Shown piece by piece: positions 1 through 13,400 of a stretch of DNA of 64,000 nt. Made by a program: the position numbers and the translations under genes. This DNA is from Acanthornis magna (taxonomy: Eukaryota > Chordata > Aves > Passeriformes > Acanthizidae), in assembly GCA_036785705.1 (NCBI GenBank), contig JAWUZG010000136.1, positions 2,046,001 through 2,110,000 on the forward strand, in the 5' to 3' direction. The notes under the pieces are model-generated. The model was given only the letters and a program-made list of their open reading frames with translations. It made no database searches and was not told the origin of the DNA. The first letter of the stretch is position 1. Each line of letters opens with the position of its first letter.

Positions 1-200
1 TGAGTTCTGCACACCTTCACAACAGGTCTGAGACAGGCGAAAGAAATAAATCTCTGTTCTAGAGAGAGCATAGAACATGAGTTCAGACCCAATCCTTAAT
101 TCTTTGATGTCTGGAGGTGCAGAAGTGAACCCACTTCTCATCTCAGTAAGGAAGAATAGGAAATATAAATGGATTCATTTGAGTTTGAAAGCATTCATTG

Positions 201-262
201 TAGAATCATAAAATAATTTAGTTTAGGAGGGACCTCAAGAGTCAACCACCTGCCCTGAACTC
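201..262 (-). mobile_element. CR1 LINE 3'-end fragment (short, diverged)
   Basis: Reading the plus strand, the order is an AGAATCATA-type start, a T-rich TTTAG segment, a GGGACCTCAAGA segment and a CAACCACCTG segment. This is the antisense layout of the avian CR1 3' terminus. The fragment is about 60 bases and already well diverged, so it is an old, dead, 5'-truncated copy. The boundary on the right is uncertain. No target-site duplication is expected, because CR1 usually leaves none or very short ones. Confidence 0.5.
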
Positions 263-3200
263 AAAGTCTGTCAGAACACGTTATTCTTGCATTTTTTTTT
301 ACTCCAGAGATGTATAAGCTCAGTTATTGCTGATGAGAATTCTACCCATCAAAACATTCGAGCTTCAATATTCACTGAATTCACTAAAATGGATTTCAGA
401 TAGCATAATGGAAAATCTGCACTTCCTGCTGTGTTGCTTTGCTATATTAATCAAACTAAGTAATAGAAACAATGCTCCATGCTTACAAACCTCATCAAAA
501 AAGAAGAAAAAATGGCAAATATCTTCTATGAACTATTTGCAAGGCATCTGCAAACCAAGAATTATTCACTGAAGTCATTTGTGAATAATTTCACATGATG
601 AGTAAATATTCACAGAATACCAACAGGAAAGATGCAAAATTCATCAAATAAAATTGTTTGCTGCTAATCACTCAGAAAACTCGTACCTTTATCTAAAACT
701 TCAAAAGCATTTGCTGCGCTGTAAATCATCCAAGCAGCTTTATATTATTGTTTATTCCATTCTAGTTCAGATTTTCTTAAAGTGTCTCTTGAAAAATACT
801 ATGGAAAAATGAAGTTATTTTAAATGAAATTTCTGTTCTGAACATCATTTATTTCCATTATTAATACTCACAAAGCAACTTAAAGTTTTCTGGGTTTATT
901 TTTAAATGCTAAAAAGGCATGAAAAGCTGAACCTTGAGGTAGAAGAGAATAGCAGGAAACTCCATGGGGAAAATAAACAATGGGAACAGTGAGATCCAGA
1001 CTCATTGCACCTAAACTAAGGTACTTATCCTTATTTTTCCCTTTTCCTTCCATCATCAGGGAAGAGACAAGTGACACTGCTGAAGTTGAATCAGATACTG
1101 AAGATCTGAGTTGACTTCTGTGCACGGATCTTTATGTTTCACTAAACAGAGAAAAGAGCATCCGAAAATTAAATCAATAACAAAGAGTTAAATAATTAAA
1201 TAAAACCCATACTTGCCCATGGAGAGATGAGTCTCATGGAGGGTTTGGAAAAGGCAAGCTCTGCAGATAGGCTTCCCTCATGAAGAAAGCTATTTTGACA
1301 TTTTAGTACTGCTGCCCTGTCAGTGCAGCAATGGGCCTCAGATTCCAGGAAAATGGCACTGAACGCAATTATGTGCCTCACTAGAAAACAACTCTGGAGA
1401 AACCCTATCCTGTTCAGAAGGATGTAAATGGATGCGAATTTGATAAAAATTTACTGCAGTCATATTAATGTTCCTGAAAGTAAGCCAATGTGCATCTGTC
1501 AAGATATTCTGAAAGAGTTTCCCTTTATTTCTACCTTCTAGAGTGCTGCTAAAGTGACCTGATAAGGCCAAATGAGGAAACCCAGAGATATGGAAAGCTT
1601 TCCTTGGAAACAGTCTGAATCCAACCTTTGATTCAGTGAAAGTAAGCTGAGAATGTGTGCCAAGAAAGGTATTTATACATCACCATTTTTGTCAAACTGT
1701 TCTTGCTATATTTTCACTCCTAATTAGTGCATTTTCACTGTGAAGTCTGCATGCAAAATGACTGTTCATGGTGTAGTAAAGAAAAAAAAAGAAAGAGAAC
1801 AAGGACCTGGAGAACATACAGAGGGAAAAAGGAAAGTAAGACAATGAAAAAGGCAAAAATAATTAAAAAGGAAAATAAAAATATATGGCAGAAGTAGTGT
1901 TGGAAAGGAACAAGAGATCAAAGAAGAAAACAGTGTTTGAAAGTTTCACAAACCACAAGGACATAGAATCCCAGCAGCATGTGCTTTTTTCATCAGTGGG
2001 AATGTGCTGCCTGCTCTGCTGAAATGTTCTCTCACAGCTCAGTCCTCTGTGGTTGCAGCCACAGGGAGGTTTGGTTGGATGGGGAACTTGACTCTTAAAT
2101 ACATGGAAAAGCTTTTATCTGTATCTGTACACATCTATATGTACAACAACTGGGACCCACACATGTAAATACACACCAATGTCTCCAAAGTTCTTAATTT
2201 CCTAAACAAATTTTACCTATTTTGATGACTTTGTTGCAGGTGTTAGAAAAGTCAGTGGATCTGTGGAGTGTGTGTTTAATCTGATTGATCAGTGTTAATG
2301 AAACACATCCATTTTTCTCTTCACAGATCCTGTATAAGAAGGGTTATGCTTGTTTTTGAAATTCCCACTGAAATTAGGATCCATTTGCTGGTTTAGGGTT
2401 AAATCTATTTAAAGGGAAAAGTAAATAAGTTTTAAAATATAATATAAGCAAAACCTGAAATGCAAGTAGTTTCATATTGTGGAGTCACAGAGAAGTGGTC
2501 AGACACATAAAGCAGATTTTTCATAAAATAATATTTAAAATACTCTGATATTAAAAAGTGGTAGCAATCTTACTTTCTTAATATGCTTGAATCAGTATTT
2601 TCCATGTGAAACTTCTACTCAGAATCTCAATTAGCCACAGAGAAATTTAATGCCCCACTATTCTAAAAACTGTAATCCCTGAGAAGACTCAGACTTGGAT
2701 TGACAAGAACATTTCGCCCATCATTAGATTATGACTATACTGCAATATTTAGAGCCTGACTAAGCAGACTCCTGGTAACAATGCAGATAGGGACTGTTTT
2801 TTAAGTAAATAAGACCTTTTACACGAAGGCTATGCAGCTTCAGCTACTTTGTGGCTTGGCCACTCAAGGAATATTTGTGGCTAAAAGTTCATTGGTACAA
2901 GTGAGGAGTCAGGACTTTCAGTACTGATAGTTGTATCTCTAATATCAGTTCTTGGAAGACCATTAAGTTGTTTTTGAGTGGCAAAAAAAGCTAGAGGGAG
3001 ATTCACTGCCCTTTTCTGAAAAATAGCCATTGCATAAATAATAAAGCTTGCAATAAAATAAACCTATGACATCGGTAACTGAAATTCAAAATACGGAGCA
3101 TCATGTAAATGCAAGTCCAGATCTGCAGTGATGTGCAGTTATTTAACCCCCTCCAAAATACTGAAGCAGTTTATGAAAAAGAAAATTCGTAGCCAAATAA

Positions 3201-6099
3201 CATTACTAAAAATGGTACTTTAAAAAAGAGTAGTGAGGTAGAGAAAGGAAAAAAAAGAGGGAGAGAGAAAGAGGCTTGTGCTCAGATTCTGTGAAAGAGA
3301 AGGGGTGAAATGAGTCCACGAAGAGGACTGAAGGTTCCCTGCTTTGCCCACAGGCTGGGAAATGGCAATGCAGGGTGGGTTATACCAAAGAGCAGTGATT
3401 TATTGTGTATTTCTGACCCACGGCTCCCTTAAGCTCAGCCTGCCCCAGCCCAGCCCATCCCTCACTGCTGCAGTGCACAGCCCAGCCCTGCGTGACCTCC
3501 TGGAACTCAAATTGGCATATTCCTCACAAACGAGAATGGCTGGGAGTTGCTTCATTTTTACCAATAAAGTGCTCTTGGTTGACAACTATCTCGCAGCTAG
3601 ATGGGATATTTAATACTGAAATCATGTTTCATAAGTAAATGCGATATCAGCCTTAGTTGCCCTGCAGTCTCCACTGTAATAGCATTTCCAAATCTCCGTG
3701 TGATTGGTTTCCTTTTTGCCCCTCCATAAACAATGTGTAATTCTTGTAATATTATATTTTTCTATTACTTTGATTCCCCTAAGGTTCCAAAACTCGTTCC
3801 ACATCCACTGTGTTAGTATCTTCAGCTTGTTTTTTCCTTCGCAGCCTCGGCAGCATATTTCAAAATCTCATTCCTGCGTTGCCTTGGTTTGTCAGGAGTG
3901 AAGGTCTGCGCAGAGAGAGTACATAAAGCAGGCTGTTACTGCTATTATTATTATTTCTATTACTGCTTTAGTGCCTTCCCAAACTGGTGTGCTCTTTTCA
4001 GAGCGGCTAAAGCAGCAAACCTACAGGGAAAGGCTCAGAAGCAGGGCTGGAATGGTTTTCCATTTTGCTCATGCTTGTTTTCATTTCCTCACACCATCTC
4101 ATAATGTCATTGTTTCTCCACTTAGCAGCAGCATTAGGAAACGTCACAGCCATCCCACCAGGAGTTTCTGTCTTGAAGCATCTGTGGTGAGGTGAGATGC
4201 TGCTGTCTGCTGGAGATTGCAGCTGCCTTCTCACCATTCAGCTGTCTTTTGTCTCTCCTCAGTGGGTGCTGTGGAAAGCCTCTGGGATCCCAGCTACAAT
4301 ATCTGTGGCTTTAGCACGTGTGTTTTCATAATCAGATTTGATATAATTTATCGAGTCAGTCCTCAATTGCCTGCAATTCACTTAAATCACTGTCTCTTCT
4401 CTCCTTTTACTGCCTCAAACCTGTGTTATTCTTCCTTTTTACTTACAGTTTCAGGATGCCGTGAACTGTGTGACAAACACTTTTATAATGGGGTACTGTG
4501 TGAAAAGTTTCATTATTTTGTCTTTTTTATTATAATAAATTCTTTGCCCCCTTTTTTTCAACTATTTATTTTCTTGGGAGACCAGTGCTTTTAACAGGTT
4601 TATTGTTCTCCCTTTATAGAGTACAGTTTAATGCCTTCTTTTTTTTTCCAGAGCAGTAACCACATAACTCACTTTCACTTTACTGATGCTGTCACTGATA
4701 GTGTTGTGCTGTAAGCAAATATTTCCCTGTCTTCTCCCTTTAGTCTGTAGCCTGCTTATGCCTCAGTGTCAATTTTGAATTATCTGGGTAATTCTCTTCC
4801 CTACAGACTGTTACACAGCCTTAAGCACTGCTGTTTTTATTATTCCACATTACTGCCTCAAGAGGAGGTTGTGTTATTCCTGCTAAACTCCTTAAGCCTT
4901 AAAGTCATTTAAGAACAACTCGCAGAGCTCCTCTGCCCCTTGTTTAGCATTTGATTTGCTTTAGAGTTCAGCAAGTGAGTGTCTCCTGCCATTGCAGCTT
5001 CCAGCATTCCTGGCTCCATGAGCTGCACCCCAAAATCTCTACCACGAGGAACATAGCACCTCTTGGAGAGGTAAAGGGAAGGACATCACACAAACCAGTG
5101 CAGAGGTGGGAGGCAAGAAAAACCTTTTCAGAATTCCTACCAGGATGACCTGAATATGCTGCAAAATCAAAGTGTAATTCAACTCTGCGAGTCTCAACAG
5201 TTCCTGTGGTTTTGCTTCGTCTGGGTATCTGCATTTTTTGGTAGTGTCTCCCCTTGTGCCAGCTGCATCCTGCAGAGATCAATTCCTAGCTGGAACACAG
5301 AAGATGTGCTTGAGCTGCCCTCAAGCTGCATGTGGTTCCCAGGCAGCATTTGCCCATCCTTCCTCTCACGTTATCCCACCCCTGAGAACACAGGGCTGCC
5401 TAAGAGCAGTTATCTCCTAGCAGTAGGCTCTGATTTCTCTGGCTGAATGCACTCCATGTCTTTGATTCCTCTAGTTATGGCAGCTCCCTGGGCTGCCTGG
5501 GACCACCACAGCTCAGGTGCATTAACTCTTTCCACCTACCCTTGTTCTCCATGGTGCTTACATTGGCAAGCCCCATCAGGGCCATATTCCAAAATTATCT
5601 TTCATGAAGGCCATATTTTGCTTTTACTTCAGCTGCCGTGTGTTTTCTTAACTGAGACAGTTCACAGAAAAAAGAGACCCACATGGTCTAGACCTGCCAT
5701 ATTTCCATCAGGGTTTTGCTAGACATGTGCTTTGGGATTGATGTATCCATGTTCAGAGCCTCTGAGATCGGCAGCTCAGCTGGTCCTGTTTGCCCATATG
5801 AGCTGCCAGATGCCTGGAAGTCCCAGAAAACTAGCCAAAACACTTACAGATTTAGAGAGAAAAACATGGCATGCACAGATCCTGCTGGACATATGGCAGC
5901 CCCACATGGGGTTGGATAGACAAGTTTGCTATTAGCAAGGCATTATCTACGGTAGGGGCTGGTCAAGGAAAATACACTCAGCCAGAATCAGTTCCTGAAT
6001 TCACTCTCTGCTCTTTTAAGAAATTATATATTGCAGGAATACCATGGATTTCTTATATCTTTTACAGTCTAATATTTATACATATGATCTTGTCCTTCT
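263..6099. other. Unique AT-rich noncoding DNA, no gene recognised
   Basis: Apart from purine-rich stretches near 1780-1925 and 3235-3300, I see no repeat family here. The short open frames have no recognisable domain. The part from about 3340 to 5720 is somewhat GC-richer and therefore shows more overlapping open frames on both strands, which is what base composition alone would give. The 3495-3760 part looks compositionally like conserved noncoding DNA (see findings). Confidence 0.6.
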
Positions 6100-6219
6100 A
6101 CTGAGCCATGTTGTGTTTTGCCACTGGATTTCTTGACAACAAAGTCCCTGATTACTGATATTGCCTTCATTTCACTCACACCCTGTTCTGAATCAAACAA
6201 CATGGCTCAGTGAACAGGG
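6100..6219. repeat. Nested inverted repeats (15-base and 8-base arms)
   Basis: The 15 bases at 6100-6114 (ACTGAGCCATGTTGT) occur as a perfect reverse complement at 6197-6211, enclosing 82 bases. A second, smaller inverted pair overlaps the right side: CCCTGTTC at 6181-6188 and GAACAGGG at 6212-6219. The outer pair could be the ends of a small, old DNA transposon or simply a chance or structural hairpin. I see no target-site duplication just outside the outer arms, and no transposase remnant. Confidence 0.5.
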
Positions 6220-8907
6220 AAACTTAAATATAGGGCATTACTTAAAGCAAAGATTGTGTTGATGCCCATGCATGATAATTAAAACTCATGACTGTCAAAT
6301 TACAGCTGCTTGTATCACATGTCCTCAGGGAAAATTGAGAGGAGCAAGGAGAGTTATTCCTCTAGTGATCTTCAGGAGGATAAGGTGACATCTCTCTAAA
6401 CTTCAGTCTCTTTACTTGAAGCTGCTCAGGCCTAGAGGAAATTTAGAGCATTTACCTCTTTCTTTCAGATTTCCATGTTGTAGCATGTACCATCCACAGT
6501 GCATCTGTGTTGGTGTCACCATGGTTACCTTGAGTACAGTTTATTTTATGATGCCAACACATAATTCTGTTCCAAGTACACAGGGGAAATGCAATCTGTG
6601 ATGTTTGAGGTACACAGGTGTGACACTGAGGAATCTCACCTCCAGTACATCCACGGCCACACCAATGGATGGTCCTACTCTTTAGTATCATTAGTCAGAT
6701 TTAGAGATGCTGGATAAAGTCAAAACCTTTTATTCTTCTATGAGAATCAGCCATGTCACAAACCTGTAAGGTTCTCCTGTACTTTAACAGAGGATGCACA
6801 CTGTACCTCCTTTTTATGGAGGGGACAGAAAGAAAACACTGACCGTATAGGGCAGGTTTGGGGAGAAGAAAAGAGAAGTGACTTTATCCTCCAAGGAGCA
6901 ACACAATCTGGATCACAGTGTTCTGCAAAATTAGTTGTCAATGTTCTGCCCAGTTTTGAGGAGTATTTTTTATTTCCACAGAAAAATTATGTAAAAAAAA
7001 AAAAAAATGAATGTCATAAAGTGAAGCTTTTAGTAGTTTGAAAATGGCAATGCTAGTTTCTTGTACATCCCTAATTGCAGCTCTCTTACATGGTTTAGGA
7101 GCCTTTTTATTCTTCATATTGTCACCTTCTGTTTCTCAAATTATATAGCATATAATATCAGAGTTAGGCTACTTTTATACCACCTCAAGGACACATATGA
7201 ACTTTATACATATCACAAAGAATTAATTGGGATCCTGAAAGTTAAAGAAAAGTTATTTCATATGCTTAAGAATTGGGTGTTCTTTTTACATTTTACATCT
7301 AACAGGATGTGAGCCAATTTTTCTGGTTAGAAAAGTGGAGCAGAGCTCAGTGCAGTCCTGGGCACAATTGATTGTTCATGTTATTCATAGACCAACCAAA
7401 GGAGCAGCAGCCAGTGAAGGAGAAGGGCTTGACAGAATTTTGTTACAGGCTACAGGGCAAAGAATTGGTTCTGGTGCAACAGGGAGCCAGAAAAGGTAAT
7501 AAGAGAGAAAAATAGAAAGAAAATTAAAGGACTGCTCTCTATCAATATATGGCTTTCCTTTGTTTCTAACTAGAAATATACATTCACGTGGAGCCCAAAC
7601 ATCTGGTGGCTTCCTCATCACCCTTTTCCCCATAAATAAATTTTTGTGAGTCACTGCTTTGTTGCTGTTTTCTCCCTTCATTGGTCTTAGTGAACTGCTC
7701 CACCCAAAGCACCTTGACCTGTGGAATACTGAAGAGCTTCAACAGAAGGTCAAGACAGGTTTAATTTCATGAAATTTCCCTGACAACTATTTCAGTGCCA
7801 CTAACTCTATCTGAAACAGCAAGTCAATTCTTGCTGAAACAACATAATGTCCTAAATTACCTGTTTCTGTTAATTAACTAAATAATTGGCCTAGGATGGC
7901 TGCCTCAGCAGGATATGTCTGGGTTGTAAATGTCAGCACTCAAAATTCTTGAAAACATCTATGCTTGACCCATGATTCATCTGTCTGCCATGTGTCACAA
8001 ATTAAATCTCCCCATTTGTTGTGGGGCCATTCTGCACAATATAATATGTACAGTATTTTTCTGAATTAATAATTTGTCAGGAAAAAAATAATAAGAAGAT
8101 CACTATGTATTCTATTTAGTATAAGCAGAATCATGTAATTCTTGAATATATCAGATATTAACATCTTTAAATATTTGTTAAATAAATAAATCTTTTTTTC
8201 ATCAAGAATTATCACCAAGAAACAAAGCTCACTTTTCCAAAGTGAAATATTAACCTCCTACTTTTATATTTTGCATTCACTTTTTGTAAATATTCAAAGT
8301 AGTTGCTGAAATATTACTTTCAGTTAGCAAAATGCGTTTTATTTTGAAGATATTGAAAAAAAGATTTTCATACCTTTCTTTCTCTTGTTTCTCTCATCTC
8401 TGGGGATGGATGAGAATTTACAAAACATTTCCATCAAATTAGTAAAAAAATGAAAACTAAACAAGATTGAAATAGATGTCATTTCTTAAAGAGGTCTTGG
8501 AAATACCCAAGTGTCTCCCCTACCTGCTCCATGCCAAGAAGAAGACCCCTGAAGAAACCCACATTCCCTGTTCTAATTTAGGCCACCTTTTTCTTCTCCA
8601 TCTCAAAAAAATGAGAACCCAAGTTAGGTGCTTAGCAGGCTAAGACACAACTTCCCTTTGATTCAATAAAGGTTTCATGTGTGTCACTGATGATGACTTT
8701 TCACCTGCTTCACTATTTTGGCCTTACAAAGTCAATCAAACTTTAACTGCACCGTCACAGTCCAAGTCAAGTCCAAATGCCCATGGCATTTAGCAGAAAA
8801 CCTTTAGCAGAGGCCTCTTTGGAAACATTAATAAAACAGAGGTGTGCATTGCAAAGTCGGATGGATAAAATTAGATATTCCTTAGACAATAAGTGCTAAA
8901 ACATGTG
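6220..8907. other. Unique AT-rich noncoding DNA with a 15-base poly(A) run
   Basis: The only clear low-complexity feature is a run of 15 A at 6993-7007. No CR1 signature, RNA gene or coding exon is recognisable. The minus-strand open frame at 7385-7681 and the plus-strand one at 7061-7312 have no domain I can name and are in the size range expected by chance. Confidence 0.6.
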
Positions 8908-9018
8908 CAGAAGTGGCACTTGGGGACATGGTTTAGTTGTGGGCTTGGCAGTGCTGGCTCATGGTTGGATTCAATGATCTTGGAGGTCTTTTATAGCAGT
9001 AATTATTCTGTGATTCTT
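8908..9018 (+). mobile_element. CR1 LINE 3'-end fragment
   Basis: The order of motifs is that of the sense-strand CR1 3' end: a GTGGCACTTGGGGACATGG segment, then GGTTTAGTTGTGGGCTTGGC, AGTGCTGG, a TTGGATTCAATGATCTT segment, GGAGGTCTTTT, and the terminal ATTCTGTGATTCTT. The copy is 5'-truncated to about 110 bases, as most avian CR1 copies are. It carries no coding sequence, so it is inert. Confidence 0.88.
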
Positions 9019-10114
9019 TAGCATCAGAAAAAATGGTAGTTTTTAAACATGTAAGCTTCAGATTTAGTGACTAGAATGCAGCTTTCTGATGCTACGTTTT
9101 CCCTTTCTCATTAAAAAGACAACAGTTGGTTTAATATATTTTAAGGACATCTGTCTGGTAAGGCATGATTTGCTTTATTTATATGCTTAAAAGCATTGCA
9201 TTACTGGTAGCAATTATAAGTAGATCTCTGACCTCCTAAAAATAACTAGCTCCCTCCCAAAATAAATCCGGAAATGTTAGTAAAAACGAAGATACTCTAA
9301 AGAAAATTATTAGCTCAAAATTTTAACGCCTCTTTCTTGCAAACTAACTTGTTTTGATTTCATAAAATTAAGAATTTATTTTGATTTTTCAAATTTAGTT
9401 CATTCACGTTAATTTTGTTATATTATCCTGTGGAATAGGAGAAATATTTATTCTTTCAGTGGAGTCTTTCAGTGGGAAATAAATAGTGAGTTTTTTGCAA
9501 TATGAGTCAATTCAGAGCTTTAGTGAGACTACAGCAGAAAATTTGAAATGAAAAAACAAGGCAGAAAATTTTCTATGTACACCTCTCCACTTTTTTATCA
9601 TCTCTTAAAATAATTGATATTCTGCAAGGCACTGAGTTTTATTTTGAAGATGTTTAGCGATAGCTGGGACATTACATAAAGCAAAAGCTATCTGTGAAGA
9701 CTACATACCAAAAAATCGTTAGAAATAAAAAAATGTTTTAAAAAATCCAACTGCACTTCTTCAAATGTAGGGGAAAAAGTTGATTGAAAAAAGTCCTATA
9801 AAGCCATAGCAAAAAAAAATTGTAGGGAACGGAAAATGGACACGATCAATAACGTGAATTTCAGTGGTTGAGTTTTGGATCAAAAGAGAAAGGGTAGCCT
9901 GTAAGTCAGAGAAAATGGAAAGTAAGTGTAAAAACCCCTTGGAAATTGGTTGGAGGAGAAGACCACTTATAGCAATCAAAGTCAAGAACATGGCTTAGAT
10001 CTACATGCTGCTGGGAGGGAAGGAACATTTGAGATCAACTCAGTGTGGGAGCTGGGTGAGAGAAGATTTTAGTTACCAGTTTGAGCAACAGAGCTGATTC
10101 AACAATGATCAAAA
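9019..10114. other. Unique AT-rich noncoding DNA
   Basis: Strongly AT-rich. A short near-direct repeat of a TCTTTCAGTGG-type word occurs around 9455-9475. The minus-strand frame at 9761-9991 is hydrophobic because the plus strand is A-rich there. I see nothing else. Confidence 0.6.
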
Positions 10115-10266
10115 GTGGAAATCCCTGAAAAGGTTCAAGGCTGGTCTGGACAGGGTTCTGAAGAACCTGGCATAGTGGAAATTGTCCCTGCCCATGGCAG
10201 GGGTTGGAATTGGAAGATCTTTAAAGTCCCTTCCAACCCAAACAATTCTGATTCTATGACTCTGTG
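10115..10266 (+). mobile_element. CR1 LINE 3'-end fragment
   Basis: A very clear CR1 3' region in sense orientation: GGTTCAAGGCTGG, then TGGACAGGG, AACCTGG, TAGTGGAAATTGTCCCTGCC, CATGGCAGGGGTTGG, AAGATCTTTAAAGTCCCTT, CCAACCCAAAC and the terminal ATTCTGATTCTATGA. It is 5'-truncated. The open frame read through it at 10115-10315 is a by-product of this element, not a gene. Confidence 0.95.
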
Positions 10267-10390
10267 GCTGGGAGAAAAATATGATGAGTTTGAGTGCTTG
10301 GTTTTATTAAAATGAACAAGAATTTCAAGCATGGTGTAAAATAAGATATGTCAATGAGAATATGCCCAAGGCTGTGGTGCTGTAACACTC

Positions 10391-10406
10391 TGTGTGTGTG
10401 TGTGTG
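10391..10406. repeat. (TG)8 microsatellite
   Basis: Eight perfect TG units. Short, but long enough to vary between individuals. Confidence 0.85.
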
Positions 10407-13400
10407 CATCTCAAAGTGTGATTTTTGACAGGAACATAAGAAACCTATTATTTCATACAGTAAGATTATATTTTTCTTTCTCTTGCTTCACTCCACACAA
10501 ATGATAAATACCTGTAAGATCCTGCCAGTTAGACTCATGGCTCAACTGGTAAAAGCCGTGTTTCTGACAGACTGATTAGTGACTAATTAGTTAATTGAAT
10601 GTTTAGACCTCCAGAGAGAGTCTGAACCTTGTGTTTATCTCCTCAGGAGATCTTTATCCAGTTGCTAAAATAAGGAGTTAACAAACAGTTGAAAGCTTTT
10701 TGATGCTCCCAAGCCTGTTTCTGCATTATAAAGCAATACAGGAATCTTGCCTAAGCTGGAATCCCTAAAGTGAAGCAATGAAGGCAATCCCACCCATCCC
10801 AGGTCAGTGGAATACAAAATTCTGTTGCTGTGGTGAGAACTTGCAGAAGTTGGAGAAGAACAAAGCACTGTTAAATTATCTGCTTTATAAACTCTAAACA
10901 TAAACCTGAACCACTCAATTGGCTTTATACCATTAACCTCAAAGAGCCACATAGTCTCACCTGGCTGCCCTTAGAGCTTCTTCCTGATGCCAGCAGAGAA
11001 TTTTGCAGTGAATTGCGTAGCAAAAGCATGGAACCTGTCTGTAGTGCAGTCTGATTTTGAGGTGATGAGAAGCATCTGGGCAATTGGGTTCAGTTTCAGG
11101 GGACAGGATGCAAAGTTGGGACATATTCTAAATATTTTATATGCTACAGAACAATTTTTAGGTATCTTAGCTCAGCACAATGTCCCTCTACCAACTATTT
11201 TTGAAAGATTGTCTCTGATTTAGATGCCAAATCTAAAAGTCAGTCAATGATCACTCCTTTGGCTGGTATTCTTTCTCTTATACCAGAAAAACGAAAAAAT
11301 AAAATAAAATCTTCTAAGTACAGTAATTAACTAAGATTTCTTCCAGGGTTATCACAGGAATTGAAACTACCAAAAGCACTGCATATGCATATGCAGCAAC
11401 TGAGGAGGATCCAGTCTGCAATCCATGTGCTGTGTCTGGTGAATAACGTAAAGATAATATGCCAGTATCGTGATTCAAAATACATAAAACAACAATTAAG
11501 TAAGATTTTTTGTCAAAATTGGTTATCACTGAGCATGATATGTGTGAGATGAGTCTGATATGTACTTGTCACCTTTTGTGGTCCAAACTAGCCCAGCATT
11601 TTGCTTCTCACTTGTACCCAGCACTCCAGGTAAGATCTCACAAGAGCAGAGGGGGAAAAGACTTTAGTTTTGTTTATAATCTCAAAAAATATACAATAAA
11701 AAGAAGATTATGAAAATCAGGTGTAAAAGAATGAAATAGGCAAGTGAGGAAGAAGAAACCTCCTCTTTAAGGCTGAGAGTCCCTTCTCAGGCTCGGGGGC
11801 TGAGGCTCTAGGAAACCGATCAGATGTCTTAAGATCTGTGATAAAATTCTTAGTTAACACAGTGAAGTGACGAAGAAAACCAAATCATATTCAAAATTTC
11901 TTTATTTGTTAATTTATATGCATCAGAGGGGAATAAAAGCTTTTCTATAAAGCATCAGACATGATCAAAATATACCTATTATTAATGCATGAATTCTTCT
12001 GAACTTTAAGCTTCAGGATTAGCTTGCTTGTAAGTCTAAAGCCTCTGTCAGCTTCTACTTGGCCTCAGTCACAACACTGGCATAGAAAGAGAAGCTTAGC
12101 AGGTATTCTTCCTCATTTTCTCATCTCACAGTATTTTTACACCTCAGAGCCACACTTCTCGGGGTCTGTGAGTCCGTCAGGTCTCACGCAAACGCCTGGC
12201 TGGAGCAGCCTTGCAGTTTCACAGAAGAAGCAAACCTGTGAGCAAACTGTGCTCTCAGTTAATTATTCAGCAGAGTACCCCGTGCTTGGCTGCTGACCCT
12301 GCTGGTACGGAGCAATGCTTCTTGCATGACAGGCAAAATTGTGTTTCTAATCACTTCTGGTTACCAAAGGACACATGGAATGTTTTGCAGAGGGGAGATG
12401 ATTAGCTCCGTTGTCCTGGCTGGCTTCCAGTTGGAAAAGCTTTATCTACTGAATACAAATCTACCACAGAATTTCATGTATAGCTCCTTCTCCCCCTAAA
12501 TGTCATGCAGCGAGTTACTCTGGGCTTTGAGCAGCTGCCATGTTCCTCGGTGGAGATGGCTGCTGAGGAATATATAGAATCATTTTAAAGCTCTGGGGAA
12601 TAATAAAAAATCAGTATTAAGCTGCCTATATACTTAGATGGATGAGGAGAAGGGTAGAGGGGGACAGAAATTTCTGATTATGATAGGAATGAGAGTGGAA
12701 AATGCATCAAGTAGTGAATATGGCCAAGTAATGAAATATTCTATAGTATAATGTAAATTGCAGTGATTGGGGACAGCTGATTCCTGAAAATGTTGGTTTT
12801 TCTTTTTTTTAGAAATTAGATTAATTTTTAAGTATTCAGAAGTCACCCATAAATGCTCACAATGACTCACAGTTTATTAATATTTTTAACTCCAATCTTG
12901 AGAGAGAAAATGTCCTATTTCTCTTAGAGTGATGACTTTGTGCTTAAGAAAGTCAAAATCTGGATCGCACCAGGCATGTCTTCAAAAGGATGAATAAAAC
13001 TTGGGAAAGGCCCAAAATCCCAGAAAAAGAGTGAAAAAAAAGTGAAAGTCTGTGTATGATGGACAGTTGCATATGAAAGGCACTGCTTGAGCACAGATTT
13101 TTGTCCAAGATGGGTAGACAGAATTGGCTGCTTTGATTCTGCAAACTCAGTGCCTCCAGCAGGGTGTGATGTTGGTGGCACCCATCTCCAAACAGGACAT
13201 TTCCTGTCTCTGGGCACAGATAGCCCTGGAGCCACTCTCCCAAACTCAGGTTTCTCTGGGTTGATGCAAGACATCATGCCAGCCCTTAGAGCTGCTGTAA
13301 AAATGGTTTGGGCTGAATGATGGACAGAGAAATTTGTGCTTCCAGCAGATCTGAGGGGTGTGAAGAGGTGAGATATATTATGCTGAGTAACTGTTTGGCT

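Noticed and set aside
10115..10332. Frames of about 65 codons on both strands
   Set aside because: They lie in a CR1 3'-end fragment, which is noncoding in the source element.
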